Source: Cytophagaceae bacterium (lineage in GTDB: Bacteria > Bacteroidota > Bacteroidia > Cytophagales > JAIYAX01). From it: DNA of 64,000 nt. Shown here piece by piece: positions 42,196-51,263 of the stretch. The notes beneath the pieces are model-generated. The model made no database searches. It worked only from the letters and a program-made list of their open reading frames with translations, and was not told the origin of the DNA. The position numbers and the translations under genes were made by a program. Numbering within the stretch: position 1 is the stretch's first letter; each line of letters begins with the position of its first letter. The DNA is taken from NCBI GenBank assembly GCA_027488815.1, contig JAIYAX010000012.1:248001-312000 (forward strand), given 5' to 3'.

Positions 42196-42969
42196 TTAAA
42201 AGTTAAAGAATGATCTCACGTGTTCGTCCAATGCAGCAGGCTGTTCCGCATGCACCCAATGTCCTGCATTAGGCACGGTCACCAACTCACTTTGGGGAAA
42301 ATGATGAGCAATCAGGTTGCTATCAGAGTTAAGAATGTAACCAGAACGCTCTCCCCTGACAAAGCAAACTGGGCCTTCGAATATTGACTTGTCCGGAAGC
42401 CCTTCCCCAATACGCTCAATATGTTTATCAATCACGGGCACGTTGATCCTCCAGGCAAATTGACCATCTTCTTTTCGGTATAGGTTTTTCATCAGAAATT
42501 GAAGAGTATCTTCTTCCTCTACGTACTTTCTAAGGAGGTCCTCTGCGGCTTTTCGGCTTTCCAGATGGGTATTAAATGCTTCCTCAAGCCCATCTAGTAT
42601 GATGTCATGGTGTACGGGATATTGCTTTGGAGCAATGTCAACGACCATAAGCCGGCTAATAAGGGAGGCATTTAACACCGCTAAATTCATGCATATTTTT
42701 CCTCCCATGCTGTGCCCGATCCATTCCGCTTGGTGGACCCCATGTTGATAGCAGAATTCTTTGAGATCATCGGCCATTACCTGATAGTTAAATTCATCAG
42801 CCCAGGGGCTGCGGCCATGGTTTCGCATATCCATCAGATATACTTTTCTACTATCCGCCCAAGCTTTGGCAAGAGTTTGCCAGTTATCTGACGAGCCAAA
42901 AAGTCCGTGAACAATTAAGAGAGGAGCGCCCTCGCCAAGCACCCTGTAATGAAGTGGTACGGTTTGCAT
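42196..42969 (-). CDS. Alpha/beta hydrolase (YbfF-like)
   Basis: A 257-residue alpha/beta-hydrolase. The nucleophile elbow GHSMGG, the oxyanion region LIVHGLFGSSDNW and the C-terminal NAGHWVHAEQP (catalytic His) place it near esterase YbfF. It has no signal peptide, so it is cytoplasmic. Substrate unpredictable. It follows selD by 12 nt and precedes the radical-SAM gene by 6. Confidence 0.85.
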   Translation of the reverse strand: MQTVPLHYRVLGEGAPLLIVHGLFGSSDNWQTLAKAWADSRKVYLMDMRNHGRSPWADEFNYQVMADDLKEFCYQHGVHQAEWIGHSMGGKICMNLAVLNASLISRLMVVDIAPKQYPVHHDIILDGLEEAFNTHLESRKAAEDLLRKYVEEEDTLQFLMKNLYRKEDGQFAWRINVPVIDKHIERIGEGLPDKSIFEGPVCFVRGERSGYILNSDSNLIAHHFPQSELVTVPNAGHWVHAEQPAALDEHVRSFFNF

Positions 42970-42981
42970 CGGGAGTTAAAA

Positions 42982-44016
42982 TTAGCGTATGTAAACAGTT
43001 TTTTCCTGAATGGCACTCATCTGACCGATGGGTTTCAATGAAAGGCCATGTGCCCTGCCTAGTTCTTCAAATTCTGTGGTAAAATCCGGGTCAATGGCGA
43101 TCAATAAGCCTCCGGAAGTCTGTGGGTCACATACAAGATTTAGATAGTCCGGGTTTTGCAAGTGTAGTTTACTTCCATATGAAGTCCAGTTCCTTTGAGT
43201 TCCCCCAGGGATTGCCTTTTGACTCAGGTATGGGTTCAGCCCATCGATCAAAGGGATTTTTTCATAGTTAATATGTGCCGAAAGCCTGGACCCTTCACAC
43301 ATCTCAATCAGGTGACCAGCCAGGCCGAAACCCGTTACATCCGTAATGGAGTGTACCCAAGCCAAGGGTCCTAATTCATATCCGATTTTATTCAAGGTCG
43401 TCATTTGCTGAATAGCCAGTGCGGCATGTTCTGCTGAGAGTATCCCCTTTTTTTGAGCTGTGCTCAAAATACCAACGCCTAGTGGCTTACTGAGGTATAG
43501 CAGGTCACCTGAAAGTGCACTGCTGTTGGTTTTGACGTGCTCCTTCTGAGCCATGCCAGTGACTGCCAGTCCAAAGATGGGTTCAGGAGAATCAATGCTA
43601 TGTCCACCCGCCAAAGGGATGCCCGCCTCTTCACAAATGGCTCTTCCACCACGCACGACCTCTGCCGCTACCGAAGGAGGCAACTGACCTATTGGCCAGC
43701 CTAGAATAGCAATGGCCATTAAAGGCTTTCCACCCATGGCATACACATCGCTAATGGCATTGGTAGCGGCTATTCTGCCAAAATCATAGGCATCGTCAAC
43801 GATAGGCATGAAGAAATCAGTTGTGTTGATCAGGACTTGTCCATGATCAATTTCCCACACAGCCGCATCGTCTTTGTGTTCATGGCCTACCAGTAAAGCT
43901 TTGAAAGGGCTTCCTTTAGAAGAACCGGCAAGTATTTCATCCAATACAGCAGGGGAAAGCTTGCAACCGCATCCGGCTCCATGACTGTATTGGGTAAGTT
44001 TTATTTTATCATTCAT
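42982..44016 (-). CDS. selD: Selenide, water dikinase
   Basis: A 344-residue SelD, which makes selenophosphate from selenide and ATP. The active-site N-terminus is SHGAGCGCK with Cys at the catalytic position (C16), C18 and Lys19, so this is the Cys form, not selenocysteine. Other motifs: DDAAVW, ATNAISDVYAMGGKPLMAIA and GGHSIDSPEP. It overlaps mnmH by 8 nt. With mnmH beside it and no selA/selB seen, selenophosphate is probably used only for tRNA selenouridine. Confidence 0.95.
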   Translation of the reverse strand: MNDKIKLTQYSHGAGCGCKLSPAVLDEILAGSSKGSPFKALLVGHEHKDDAAVWEIDHGQVLINTTDFFMPIVDDAYDFGRIAATNAISDVYAMGGKPLMAIAILGWPIGQLPPSVAAEVVRGGRAICEEAGIPLAGGHSIDSPEPIFGLAVTGMAQKEHVKTNSSALSGDLLYLSKPLGVGILSTAQKKGILSAEHAALAIQQMTTLNKIGYELGPLAWVHSITDVTGFGLAGHLIEMCEGSRLSAHINYEKIPLIDGLNPYLSQKAIPGGTQRNWTSYGSKLHLQNPDYLNLVCDPQTSGGLLIAIDPDFTTEFEELGRAHGLSLKPIGQMSAIQEKTVYIR

Positions 44017-45049
44017 GGATTTTCTTGAGCATGTTGGTGTTCATCATTTCTTCTACCGCCTGATCCATATTTCCAGAGCAGTTGATTTTACGTATGTTCT
44101 TCGATCCGCCTTTTTCGAGGTCAAATTCATAGCATCGGTCATAATACCTGAGGGTTAGGGCTGCTACCTGATCAAATTGATCAAGTTGTAATGCTTCAAG
44201 AGCCATTTTACAATATTGAGGTCCCATTTTTCTTTCAATTTTCTTGATGGCTTCTTCAAGCAAAGCTTTGTCTACATTGGCATAGCCTTCCACCAGGCTT
44301 TCAATTCTTTTTAGAATGGGAACTTCTACCAAAAAGATGTTTGCCTTTTCAAACTGCCGGTAAAAGCCATCCGGGATACAAAGTCTCCCGATCATTCGGC
44401 TTTCATGCTCTACCCAAAGGGGTTTATGCGGATCAAGTCCATAAAGTGAATACCCCAACAGATTTTCAAACTGCTCCTGACTGGGCTGCTTGGGCATTCC
44501 TAGACCACCAAATGCCGAGCCTTTATGTTTAGCCAGACCCTCGAGGTCTACCACCTGTTCTTCTTTTGCTTTAAGCCTATGTAGTAGCTCCGTTTTACCA
44601 GAGCCTGTGTATCCGGAAACAAGATGTAGAATCCTCTCTTTTTCAACTTCCAGCAGCAATTGCTTTCTGAGAGATTTATAGCCACCGCTAATGACCTGCA
44701 CCTCAAGACCTGCGTTTTGCAGTAGCCAGGCCATTGAGGCACTTCTTTTACCTCCTCTCCAACAATAGAGAGTTATTGGCAATGGGCTTTTGTATCTCCT
44801 CACGAATTGAACAAATCCGGTCATTTTAGGACCAACAAAACTTAAACCCAGATCAAAAGCTGCCTCATAGCCCTTGTGTTTGTAAGCGATGCCTACTTCT
44901 TTTCTTTCTTCGTCTTGAAGCAATGGCAAATTGATTGCACCAGGGAAATGTCCTGAAGTATACTCAGATGGGCTCCGCACATCCAGAAGTAGACCTGCTG
45001 GTTTTTTATGTTTAAGGTAATCCCCAGCTTCGAAGTAGGGAATGGACAT
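44009..45049 (-). CDS. mnmH: tRNA 2-selenouridine synthase
   Basis: A 346-residue MnmH/YbbB that replaces sulfur by selenium in 2-thiouridine at the wobble position of tRNAs. N-terminal rhodanese domain with catalytic C96 (LYCWRGGKRS), C-terminal P-loop domain with GYTGSGKT (146-153). The start at 45049 shares a base with the stop of pdxJ (TAATG), and the gene overlaps selD by 8 nt. Longer frame starting at 45115 runs into pdxJ and is rejected. Confidence 0.93.
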   Translation of the reverse strand: MSIPYFEAGDYLKHKKPAGLLLDVRSPSEYTSGHFPGAINLPLLQDEERKEVGIAYKHKGYEAAFDLGLSFVGPKMTGFVQFVRRYKSPLPITLYCWRGGKRSASMAWLLQNAGLEVQVISGGYKSLRKQLLLEVEKERILHLVSGYTGSGKTELLHRLKAKEEQVVDLEGLAKHKGSAFGGLGMPKQPSQEQFENLLGYSLYGLDPHKPLWVEHESRMIGRLCIPDGFYRQFEKANIFLVEVPILKRIESLVEGYANVDKALLEEAIKKIERKMGPQYCKMALEALQLDQFDQVAALTLRYYDRCYEFDLEKGGSKNIRKINCSGNMDQAVEEMMNTNMLKKIHE

Positions 45050-45765
45050 TAAGCTTTCAGTTGTCGCTTGTACATGCCGATGGTGTTTTCGAGACCATAG
45101 TAAAGCGCATCGCAAATCAGGGCATGTCCTATGGAAACTTCCTCCAGAAAGGGAATTTGTTTTTTCAGAAATCCCAGATTTTCAAGACTAAGGTCATGCC
45201 CGGCATTCACACCAAGCCCAAGACGTTGAGCAAGCTCGGCAGCTTTAACATATGGCCTTACAGCTCCTGATTTGTCTTTTGGGTAAAGGCTTGCGTAAGG
45301 CTCTGTGTAAAGTTCAATACGATCTGTGCCAATTGCAGCGGCAGCCTCAATTTGTTCAAGATCAGTTTCGATGAATATGGACACCCGAATACCTGATTCC
45401 GTGATTTGTCTGATGATCCTCTGAAGGAACGTACCATGTTCAATCACATTCCAACCCGCCTGACTGGTTATTGCCCCCGGAGGGTCAGGTACTAGTGTAG
45501 CCTGGGCAGGCTTTATTTCCTGCAGCAATTGCAGGTATCGATCGTCTGGATAGCCTTCTATATTGAATTCAGTTTGTAAAACAGGCTTGAGTTGAATGAC
45601 ATCCTGATACCTGATATGCCTTTCATCAGGCCGGGGATGAACGGTGATGCCCTCTGCCCCAAAACGCTCACAATCCAAAGCCGATTTCACCAGGTCAGGA
45701 TTGTTTCCACCTCGGGCATTCCTAAGGGTCGCAATTTTATTGATGTTTACACTGAGCCTGGTCAT
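45049..45765 (-). CDS. pdxJ: Pyridoxine 5'-phosphate synthase
   Basis: A 238-residue PdxJ, which condenses 1-deoxyxylulose-5-phosphate with 1-amino-acetone-3-phosphate to give PNP. Motifs: [51 protein letters not shown] and [17 protein letters not shown]. It is the first gene of the minus-strand run and overlaps mnmH by one base. Confidence 0.95.
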   Translation of the reverse strand: MTRLSVNINKIATLRNARGGNNPDLVKSALDCERFGAEGITVHPRPDERHIRYQDVIQLKPVLQTEFNIEGYPDDRYLQLLQEIKPAQATLVPDPPGAITSQAGWNVIEHGTFLQRIIRQITESGIRVSIFIETDLEQIEAAAAIGTDRIELYTEPYASLYPKDKSGAVRPYVKAAELAQRLGLGVNAGHDLSLENLGFLKKQIPFLEEVSIGHALICDALYYGLENTIGMYKRQLKA

Positions 45766-45780
45766 GCCTGTTAATTTGTG

Positions 45781-45799
45781 TATTTTTGCAGCAAAATTA
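45781..45799. promoter_or_regulatory. Divergent -7 boxes between pdxJ and yqeY
   Basis: TATTTTTG (45781-45788, plus) and TAATTTTG (45799-45792, minus) face each other in a near-palindrome TAnTTTTGCnnGCAAAAnTA. Both match TAnnTTTG. Neither has a -33 box at the normal distance. Confidence 0.45.
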
Positions 45800-45817
45800 A
45801 CTTAAAACTCACCCTTC

Positions 45818-46267
45818 ATGTCACTCAAGGAGAAAATAGAAGCCGACATCAAAGCCGCTATGATAGCGAAAGACAAAGATGCATTGCGGGCCTTGCGAGG
45901 GATCAAATCCATGATACTCCTTGCAGAGACCGAAAAAGGTGCTTCAGAAGCTCTAAGCCAGGAATCGGAAATCAAGTTGCTCCAAAAAGCCGCCAAACAA
46001 CGAAAAGAATCTCTCGAGGTGTACGAGAAACAGGGTAGGGCTGATCTGGCTGAAATTGAAAAGTCAGAGCTGACGATTATCGAACGGTATCTGCCTGCGC
46101 AACTAAGCGGCGATGCTCTTCGTGCAGAAATCGAAAAAATAATCAAATCCGTAGGAGCAAGTTCTGCTGCCGATATGGGCAAAGTGATGGGTCTTGCGAA
46201 TAAAGAACTGGCAGGAAAGGCAGATGGCAAAGCTATCTCGGAAGTTGTGAAAAGTATTTTGAATTAA
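45818..46267 (+). CDS. GatB/YqeY domain-containing protein
   Basis: A 149-residue YqeY-type protein, with SLKEKIEADIKAAMIAKDK at the start and a C-terminal helical region (ADMGKVMGLANKELAGKADGK). The domain also occurs at the end of GatB and may bind tRNA; the free protein's role is not settled. Next to it is a small membrane ORF and the glutaminase. Confidence 0.87.
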   Translation: MSLKEKIEADIKAAMIAKDKDALRALRGIKSMILLAETEKGASEALSQESEIKLLQKAAKQRKESLEVYEKQGRADLAEIEKSELTIIERYLPAQLSGDALRAEIEKIIKSVGASSAADMGKVMGLANKELAGKADGKAISEVVKSILN

Positions 46268-46306
46268 TACAATTTTGCTGAAATTTGTTCCTCGATTCGG
46301 CACATC

Positions 46307-46531
46307 ATGGCAAAAGCAACCAAAACAGCACTCCTTCTAAGCAAAATCATAGGCCGGTTTAAATGGGCCTTGCTGATTTTCGCAGTGCTTTATTGTACTT
46401 CCAAGGCAGCTGATGGAATTGATCATGCTAAAAATCAAACCGATTATATCCATTCGATCATTGCCCCGGTTGGTCCGGCATCTGATCTGATGATAGAGCT
46501 GATCTCCAAAGTTCGCCATTTTAGAAACTAG
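46307..46531 (+). CDS. Small membrane protein of unknown function
   Basis: A 74-residue frame with one hydrophobic segment (about residues 18-33: WALLIFAVLYCTS) and a polar tail. It lies between yqeY and the glutaminase gene, both in the same direction, with 39- and 19-nt gaps. No homologue is recognised; coding potential is suggested by position and by its hydrophobic segment only. Confidence 0.4.
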   Translation: MAKATKTALLLSKIIGRFKWALLIFAVLYCTSKAADGIDHAKNQTDYIHSIIAPVGPASDLMIELISKVRHFRN

Positions 46532-46550
46532 ACTTTTCAGCCAATTTTCC

Positions 46551-47099
46551 TTGCGGCTTTTACTGGTTGATAATTTCGACTCGTTCACGTTTAATTTAGT
46601 TGCCTATTTCAAAACCCTTGGTGCTGAGGTCAAATTAGTCCGAAACGATATTCACCCGGATAAAACAGAGCCCAATTCATTTAACGGGATAGTCTTAGCT
46701 CCCGGTCCGGGTAGGCCGGAGCACTCTGGATTTTTGATGGACTACCTAAAGCTCCAATTGCCCACTTTGGGCATCTGTCTGGGTCATCAGGCCATTGGCT
46801 TGCATGCAGGTGCTGAACTCATCCATGGAAAGCCAATGCACGGTAAACTCTCAACCATTCATCATAAAGCAGACCCTCTTTTTGGGAATATTCCGGAGGG
46901 CTTTAAAGTTGTCCGCTACCATTCATTGTTGCTGGACAACTTACCGGATCGACTCGATTGCCTTGCCTTGACGGAAAGGGGAGAATGTATGGCCATCAAA
47001 CATAAAGACCTCCCATTCTATGGCCTGCAATACCATCCGGAAGCCATACTGACCGAGCATGGACATCAGGTTTTAAAAAACTGGATGAATTTGCTTTAG
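46551..47099 (+). CDS. pabA: Glutamine amidotransferase (anthranilate/aminodeoxychorismate synthase component II)
   Basis: A 182-residue class I amidotransferase: VDNFDSFTFNLVAY, LAPGPGRPEHSG, catalytic LGICLGHQAIG (C76) and QYHPEAILTEHG (His/Glu of the triad, about 162/164). It supplies ammonia to chorismate for anthranilate or 4-amino-4-deoxychorismate; the two cannot be told apart here, since no trpE/pabB is beside it. The start is TTG. Confidence 0.88.
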   Translation: MRLLLVDNFDSFTFNLVAYFKTLGAEVKLVRNDIHPDKTEPNSFNGIVLAPGPGRPEHSGFLMDYLKLQLPTLGICLGHQAIGLHAGAELIHGKPMHGKLSTIHHKADPLFGNIPEGFKVVRYHSLLLDNLPDRLDCLALTERGECMAIKHKDLPFYGLQYHPEAILTEHGHQVLKNWMNLL

Positions 47100-47161
47100 G
47101 CATCTTCAACGTTTTGCATTATAGTTGTATCTTCATTTCAGTTTAGTCCCAACCCGCATTC

Positions 47162-47926
47162 ATGACATATCAAGTCAAAAAGGAACAAAGCTATCAGTTC
47201 ATTGATGAAGGAAAAGGTGAAGTATTACTGTTGTTGCATGGCTTGTTTGGGGCATTAAGCAATTGGGACAAAGTAATCGAGGGCTTCACAACACGTTACC
47301 GGGTGGTCATCCCCTTGATGCCTATTTATGAAATGCCGATTAAAAGTGCCGGAATTGAGGGGCTAGTGCAGTTTGTGGAAGGATTTGTAAAGCATATGGG
47401 GCTTAAAAGATTTTGTTTGCTGGGCAATTCGCTGGGTGGTCATGTTGCCTTGGTTTACACCTCGCAGCATCAGGATCAGGTGGCAGGGATTGTACTAACG
47501 GGCAGCTCAGGCCTTTTTGAAAACTCAATGGGAGGCTCGTTCCCAAAGAGGGGTAGTTATACCTACATCGATGAGCGGGTGCGTTACACCTTCTACGACC
47601 CCAGGACGGCATCAAAAGCCTTGGTCGATGAGGTTTTTGAAATTACAAACAGTATCCCTAAGTGTTTGCGTATCGTTTCAATCGCAAAAAGTGCCCAAAG
47701 ACATAATATGGCATATGAAATCGTGCGGATTAAGAAACCTACTTTGCTGGTTTGGGGTTTAAACGATACCATTACTCCCGTGCAGGTCGCTTATGAGTTC
47801 AATAGACTTATGGAAAATTCAGAGTTGTACTTTATCGATCATTGCGGACACGCTCCAATGATGGAAAAACCCGAACGGTTCAATATTTTATTGGAGCAGT
47901 TTCTATCGAAGAAAATTTTTACATGA
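47162..47926 (+). CDS. Alpha/beta hydrolase
   Basis: A 254-residue alpha/beta-hydrolase with the oxyanion-hole motif LLLHGLFGALSNWD, nucleophile elbow GNSLGG, and a terminal HCGHAPMMEKP containing the catalytic His. The insertion around FENSMGGSFPKRG distinguishes it from the hydrolase at 42196. Substrate unknown. Its stop overlaps the CBS gene start (ATGA), so the two are co-transcribed with nadK. Confidence 0.85.
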   Translation: MTYQVKKEQSYQFIDEGKGEVLLLLHGLFGALSNWDKVIEGFTTRYRVVIPLMPIYEMPIKSAGIEGLVQFVEGFVKHMGLKRFCLLGNSLGGHVALVYTSQHQDQVAGIVLTGSSGLFENSMGGSFPKRGSYTYIDERVRYTFYDPRTASKALVDEVFEITNSIPKCLRIVSIAKSAQRHNMAYEIVRIKKPTLLVWGLNDTITPVQVAYEFNRLMENSELYFIDHCGHAPMMEKPERFNILLEQFLSKKIFT

Positions 47927-48591
47927 TAGCAGAAGAATTCATCAACAATCAAGTACCTCCGCTGAAGCATAGTGATACAGTCGATCTGGCTTTGCGCTGG
48001 CTTGATGAATTCAAAGTGTCTTACCTACCTGTAACCAAGGACCGGAAGTACCTAGGCATGTTTGCTGAAGAACTTTTTATTGATCAGGAAGGAGAGCCGG
48101 AAACCATCGTAGGCAACTATCCCCTTCTATTTGCAGATGTTACAGTGGGTAGGCAGCAACACTTGTTGGATGTGATTAAAATTAGCTCAGATCATCATTT
48201 GAGTACTTTGCCGGTCATCGACGAGGAAGGCAGTTATCTGGGCCTCATCAACCTGAATGTGCCGGAAGCGATTTTATCTAAAGTGACCGCTTCGCAGGAA
48301 GTAGGAGGCATTCTGGAGCTAAGTATGCATGACAAGGACTATTCCATGTCGCACATTTCCAGGCTTATCGAAGCTGAAGATGTCAAAATCCTTTCAAGTT
48401 TTGTTGAAAAAGAGGCTCAGGATCCTCAGCGAATCAGACTTACCCTCAAACTCAATAAACCTGATCTTTCCAGAGTCATAGCTACTCTCGAGCGGTTTGA
48501 GTATGTCATCACCGCTAAGTATCACCAAACTGAGTTAAGAGGAAATGAGCAGGAAAGGCTTGGTTTACTGTTAAAATACTTAAGTTTATGA
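47923..48591 (+). CDS. CBS domain-containing protein
   Basis: A 222-residue protein with two CBS domains: DTVDLALRWLDEFKVSYLPV and VGRQQHLLDVIKISSDHHLSTLPVID, with an extra C-terminal ACT-like region (KIQR..LTLKLNKPDLSRVIATLERF). CBS pairs bind adenosine nucleotides and would make it a nucleotide sensor. It is joined to the hydrolase by a 4-nt overlap and precedes nadK by 18 nt. The combination is conserved next to nadK in Bacteroidota. Confidence 0.85.
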   Translation: MIAEEFINNQVPPLKHSDTVDLALRWLDEFKVSYLPVTKDRKYLGMFAEELFIDQEGEPETIVGNYPLLFADVTVGRQQHLLDVIKISSDHHLSTLPVIDEEGSYLGLINLNVPEAILSKVTASQEVGGILELSMHDKDYSMSHISRLIEAEDVKILSSFVEKEAQDPQRIRLTLKLNKPDLSRVIATLERFEYVITAKYHQTELRGNEQERLGLLLKYLSL

Positions 48592-48609
48592 AGTAAAACC
48601 ACCAGATAG

Positions 48610-49485
48610 ATGAGGATCGCTATACACGGACATGTTTTCAAACCGGAAGCGAAGCCATTTATTCAGGCGATGTTTGATGAGCTCGTGAAAAGAAAGGCTG
48701 ACTTACAGGTGTATTATGCCTATGAGCAGTTTTTAAAAAAGCATGGCATCATCAAGCCGGCATGTAGCACGTATACCACTTCAGAAGATCTCCAAGATGC
48801 TGATATCATTTTCAGTGTCGGGGGAGACGGCACTTTACTTGAAACGGTCTCAATCAATGGTCCCAGAAGAATACCTATTTTGGGGATAAATGCCGGTACA
48901 TTAGGATTTTTAGCAACAACTCCCAGAGATCAGGTCAAGGAGGCCATTACCTGTGTTTTTGAAGGGTTTTTTCAAATCGATGAGCGAGCACTTATTCACC
49001 TGGAGTCGGATAAGCCCTTTTTCGGGAGTTCCAACTTTGGTCTTAATGAGTTTTCCATTCTCAAAAGAGACACTTCCAGCATGATCATCGCCCATACATA
49101 CATTAATGGAGAGTACCTGAACTCTTATTGGGCTGATGGCTTGATTGTTTCTACCCCTACAGGATCTACCGGATATTCACTTAGCGTGGGTGGCCCTTTG
49201 GTTTTGCCCCATTCGAACAACTTTATCATTGCCCCAGTGAGCCCTCATAATCTGAATGTCAGACCACTGATCGTTTCTGATACTTCGGTCATCTCATTTG
49301 AGGTAGAAGGGCGCCACAAAAAGTTCCTGATCTCGTTGGACTCCCGATCCAGGGTAGTTGATGCAAGGTGTCAACTGGCAGTAAGAAGAGAAGATTTTAA
49401 TGCCAGGCTGGTCAAACTTAACGGATACAACTTCCTTGACACACTGCGTGCCAAACTAGGCTGGGGGCATGATGTAAGAAATTAG
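48610..49485 (+). CDS. nadK: NAD kinase
   Basis: A 291-residue NadK, ATP-dependent phosphorylation of NAD to NADP. The GGDGT motif (71-75) and NxE-type NEFSILKRDTSSM, followed by the substrate segment LIVSTPTGSTGYSLSVGGP, are unmistakable. It begins MRIAIHGHVF. Normal length. Confidence 0.96.
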   Translation: MRIAIHGHVFKPEAKPFIQAMFDELVKRKADLQVYYAYEQFLKKHGIIKPACSTYTTSEDLQDADIIFSVGGDGTLLETVSINGPRRIPILGINAGTLGFLATTPRDQVKEAITCVFEGFFQIDERALIHLESDKPFFGSSNFGLNEFSILKRDTSSMIIAHTYINGEYLNSYWADGLIVSTPTGSTGYSLSVGGPLVLPHSNNFIIAPVSPHNLNVRPLIVSDTSVISFEVEGRHKKFLISLDSRSRVVDARCQLAVRREDFNARLVKLNGYNFLDTLRAKLGWGHDVRN

Positions 49486-49489
49486 GGCT

Positions 49490-49519
49490 TTTGAAGTGAT
49501 TAGGCTTTTTTTAACTTTG
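49490..49519 (+). promoter_or_regulatory. Promoter of the first DUF6089-type gene
   Basis: TTTG (49490-49493), 18 nt, TAACTTTG (49512-49519). This places the start at the ATGATG at 49561/49564 rather than in the frame opening at 49537. Confidence 0.65.
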
Positions 49520-49560
49520 CAGGTCTAATACGAAAAGTGACAAAGGGATCAAGCATCACC

Positions 49561-50505
49561 ATGATGAAAAATCTATTCCAATCAGCCTTTAGCCTTCTGA
49601 TCATTTGCATGATCACTCATACCGTTCATGCCCAAAGGTTTGACAAAAGAAAGCATTATTCATCCATAGGAGCGAGCATTGGTGTAGCCAATTACTTTGG
49701 TGATCTGGCACCAAACGCAAGAGTTGCGAGTACGGATATCAAATTTACCCGCCCAAGCATTCACTTTTATGCCATGCACAAGTTCCATCCAAGATTTGGA
49801 GTAAGGGGCACATTCGGCTGGAGTCGTGTCAAAGGCGACGATCAAATTTCTCAGGATCCCGGATCTACTGATGCAAAGTTCAGGTATATGAGAAATCTTC
49901 ATTTTAGAAACGATATTGTTGAATTTACAGCTTCAGGGGTCATTGACCTGTTTGAAAACCGGGGCACTTTTCTAAAGCGACAGCCTTACAATGTGTATGC
50001 TTATCTTGGTATAGGTATTATCTACCATAACCCACGTGCAAAAACTCCTGATAACTATGGAGAAAAAGGTGGGGAATGGGTTTCTCTTCAGCCATTACAG
50101 ACGGAAGGTAAATCCTATTCAAGAGTTCAGTTTGTGATACCAGGTGGAATGGGAATACGTTATAGGCTAGGCAATAGGTTTGATGTAGCTGTTGAAGTAG
50201 GTTTCCGGTACAGCTTTACTGATTATCTTGATGATGTTTCCGGCGATTTTGCTGATCCTGCAGAGCTATCAAGCGAGCTTTCAAGAGTGATGGCCAACCG
50301 CTCAGGAGAAAATGCGGGTGAGCGAAATCTGGATGCCATTTTGCAACCATTGGGTTATGCACTTGATCCTCAGACCGGAACCATCAGAGAGTTCAGACCA
50401 GGGGAAAAGAGGGGAAACAGAGGAGATCGTGACTGGTATGTGGTGAGTGGAATTCACTTGTACTACATCATCGGTGGAGGGGTACAATGCCCTAAATTCC
50501 GATAG
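49561..50505 (+). CDS. Outer-membrane beta-barrel protein, DUF6089 type
   Basis: A 314-residue exported protein: signal peptide ending VHAQ, then glycine- and aromatic-rich beta strands of an 8-stranded barrel (KHYSSIGASIGVANYFGDLAP, RFGVRGTFGW, GIRYRLGNRFDVAVEVGFRY). These proteins lie next to uppS and bamA in Bacteroidota and are thought to be outer-membrane proteins of unknown role. A long insertion (about residues 230-280) distinguishes it from its shorter neighbour. The first of the pair. Confidence 0.75.
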   Translation: MMKNLFQSAFSLLIICMITHTVHAQRFDKRKHYSSIGASIGVANYFGDLAPNARVASTDIKFTRPSIHFYAMHKFHPRFGVRGTFGWSRVKGDDQISQDPGSTDAKFRYMRNLHFRNDIVEFTASGVIDLFENRGTFLKRQPYNVYAYLGIGIIYHNPRAKTPDNYGEKGGEWVSLQPLQTEGKSYSRVQFVIPGGMGIRYRLGNRFDVAVEVGFRYSFTDYLDDVSGDFADPAELSSELSRVMANRSGENAGERNLDAILQPLGYALDPQTGTIREFRPGEKRGNRGDRDWYVVSGIHLYYIIGGGVQCPKFR

Positions 50506-50523
50506 TACTAAGGTCTGTTTTTC

Positions 50524-51207
50524 ATGCTTAGAAAAGTTCTTGCCGGTCTATTCGTAATTTTTTCCTTTCAGCAGGTTAATGCCCAGAAATGGGAAGTAGG
50601 TGGGGGCATTGGCACCGGGCATTATTTAGGAGACATCGGCCGCAACATCAATTTTCTTTTTACAAGACCGGGCGGGCAGTTATTTCTGCGATATAACATC
50701 AATGGCAACTTTGTTTTCAGGGTCAATGCCGGATATTTTATGATTTACGCCACCGATAAGGTTGGGGGTGACCCATATCAGGCTGTACGAGGTGCAACCT
50801 TTGCCAAAAACCTGATTGAAGGGGCTGCCATGTTTGAATTCAACTTCTTCAGTTACCGCAACCCCAAAAGACCCATGCCCTTTTCACCCTATTTATTTGG
50901 AGGATTTGCCATGTTTCGAATGCCGGGTGCTGTTCCAAAGTTAGGAGGCGGCGTAGCAGGGTCATACCAACCTTGTATACCGTTTGGATTAGGTATCAAA
51001 GTGCCGATGGGAAGGAATTGGAATTTTGGGACAGAATTTGGCGCCAGAAAAACCTTTACTGACTATTTGGATAATCTTGGAGATGAGTATGGGAACCCCG
51101 GGTTTCAGCGAGCTGTACCAGACACCAAAGACTGGTACCATCATTTGAGCCTCACCCTCAGCTATACCTTTACTGAAGTGGATTGTAAAGTGCCATTCAT
51201 CTATTAA
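50524..51207 (+). CDS. Outer-membrane beta-barrel protein, DUF6089 type (second copy)
   Basis: A 227-residue exported protein (signal ends about VNAQ) with WEVGGGIGTGHYLGDIGRN, RVNAGYFMIYATDKVGG, SPYLFGGFAMF and FGTEFGARKTFTDYLDNLGDEY, typical of the DUF6089 family. It is shorter than the preceding gene by the lack of the long insertion. Start 18 nt after the previous stop. It is the immediate neighbour of uppS, the usual order in the phylum. Confidence 0.82.
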   Translation: MLRKVLAGLFVIFSFQQVNAQKWEVGGGIGTGHYLGDIGRNINFLFTRPGGQLFLRYNINGNFVFRVNAGYFMIYATDKVGGDPYQAVRGATFAKNLIEGAAMFEFNFFSYRNPKRPMPFSPYLFGGFAMFRMPGAVPKLGGGVAGSYQPCIPFGLGIKVPMGRNWNFGTEFGARKTFTDYLDNLGDEYGNPGFQRAVPDTKDWYHHLSLTLSYTFTEVDCKVPFIY

Positions 51208-51233
51208 ACCCTTTACAAGCTGTTGCAGTATTT

Positions 51234-51241
51234 TATTTTTG
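51234..51241 (+). promoter_or_regulatory. -7 box upstream of uppS
   Basis: TATTTTTG matches TAnnTTTG 22 nt before the GTG start. The only nearby TTG (51223-51225) is too close to be the -33. Confidence 0.45.
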
Positions 51242-51263
51242 TAGCCCGCAAGGATTAATTTAA

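Noticed and set aside
45778-46038. Overlapping frame in the yqeY region (45778-46038)
   Set aside because: Shadow of yqeY in another frame, covering the promoter.
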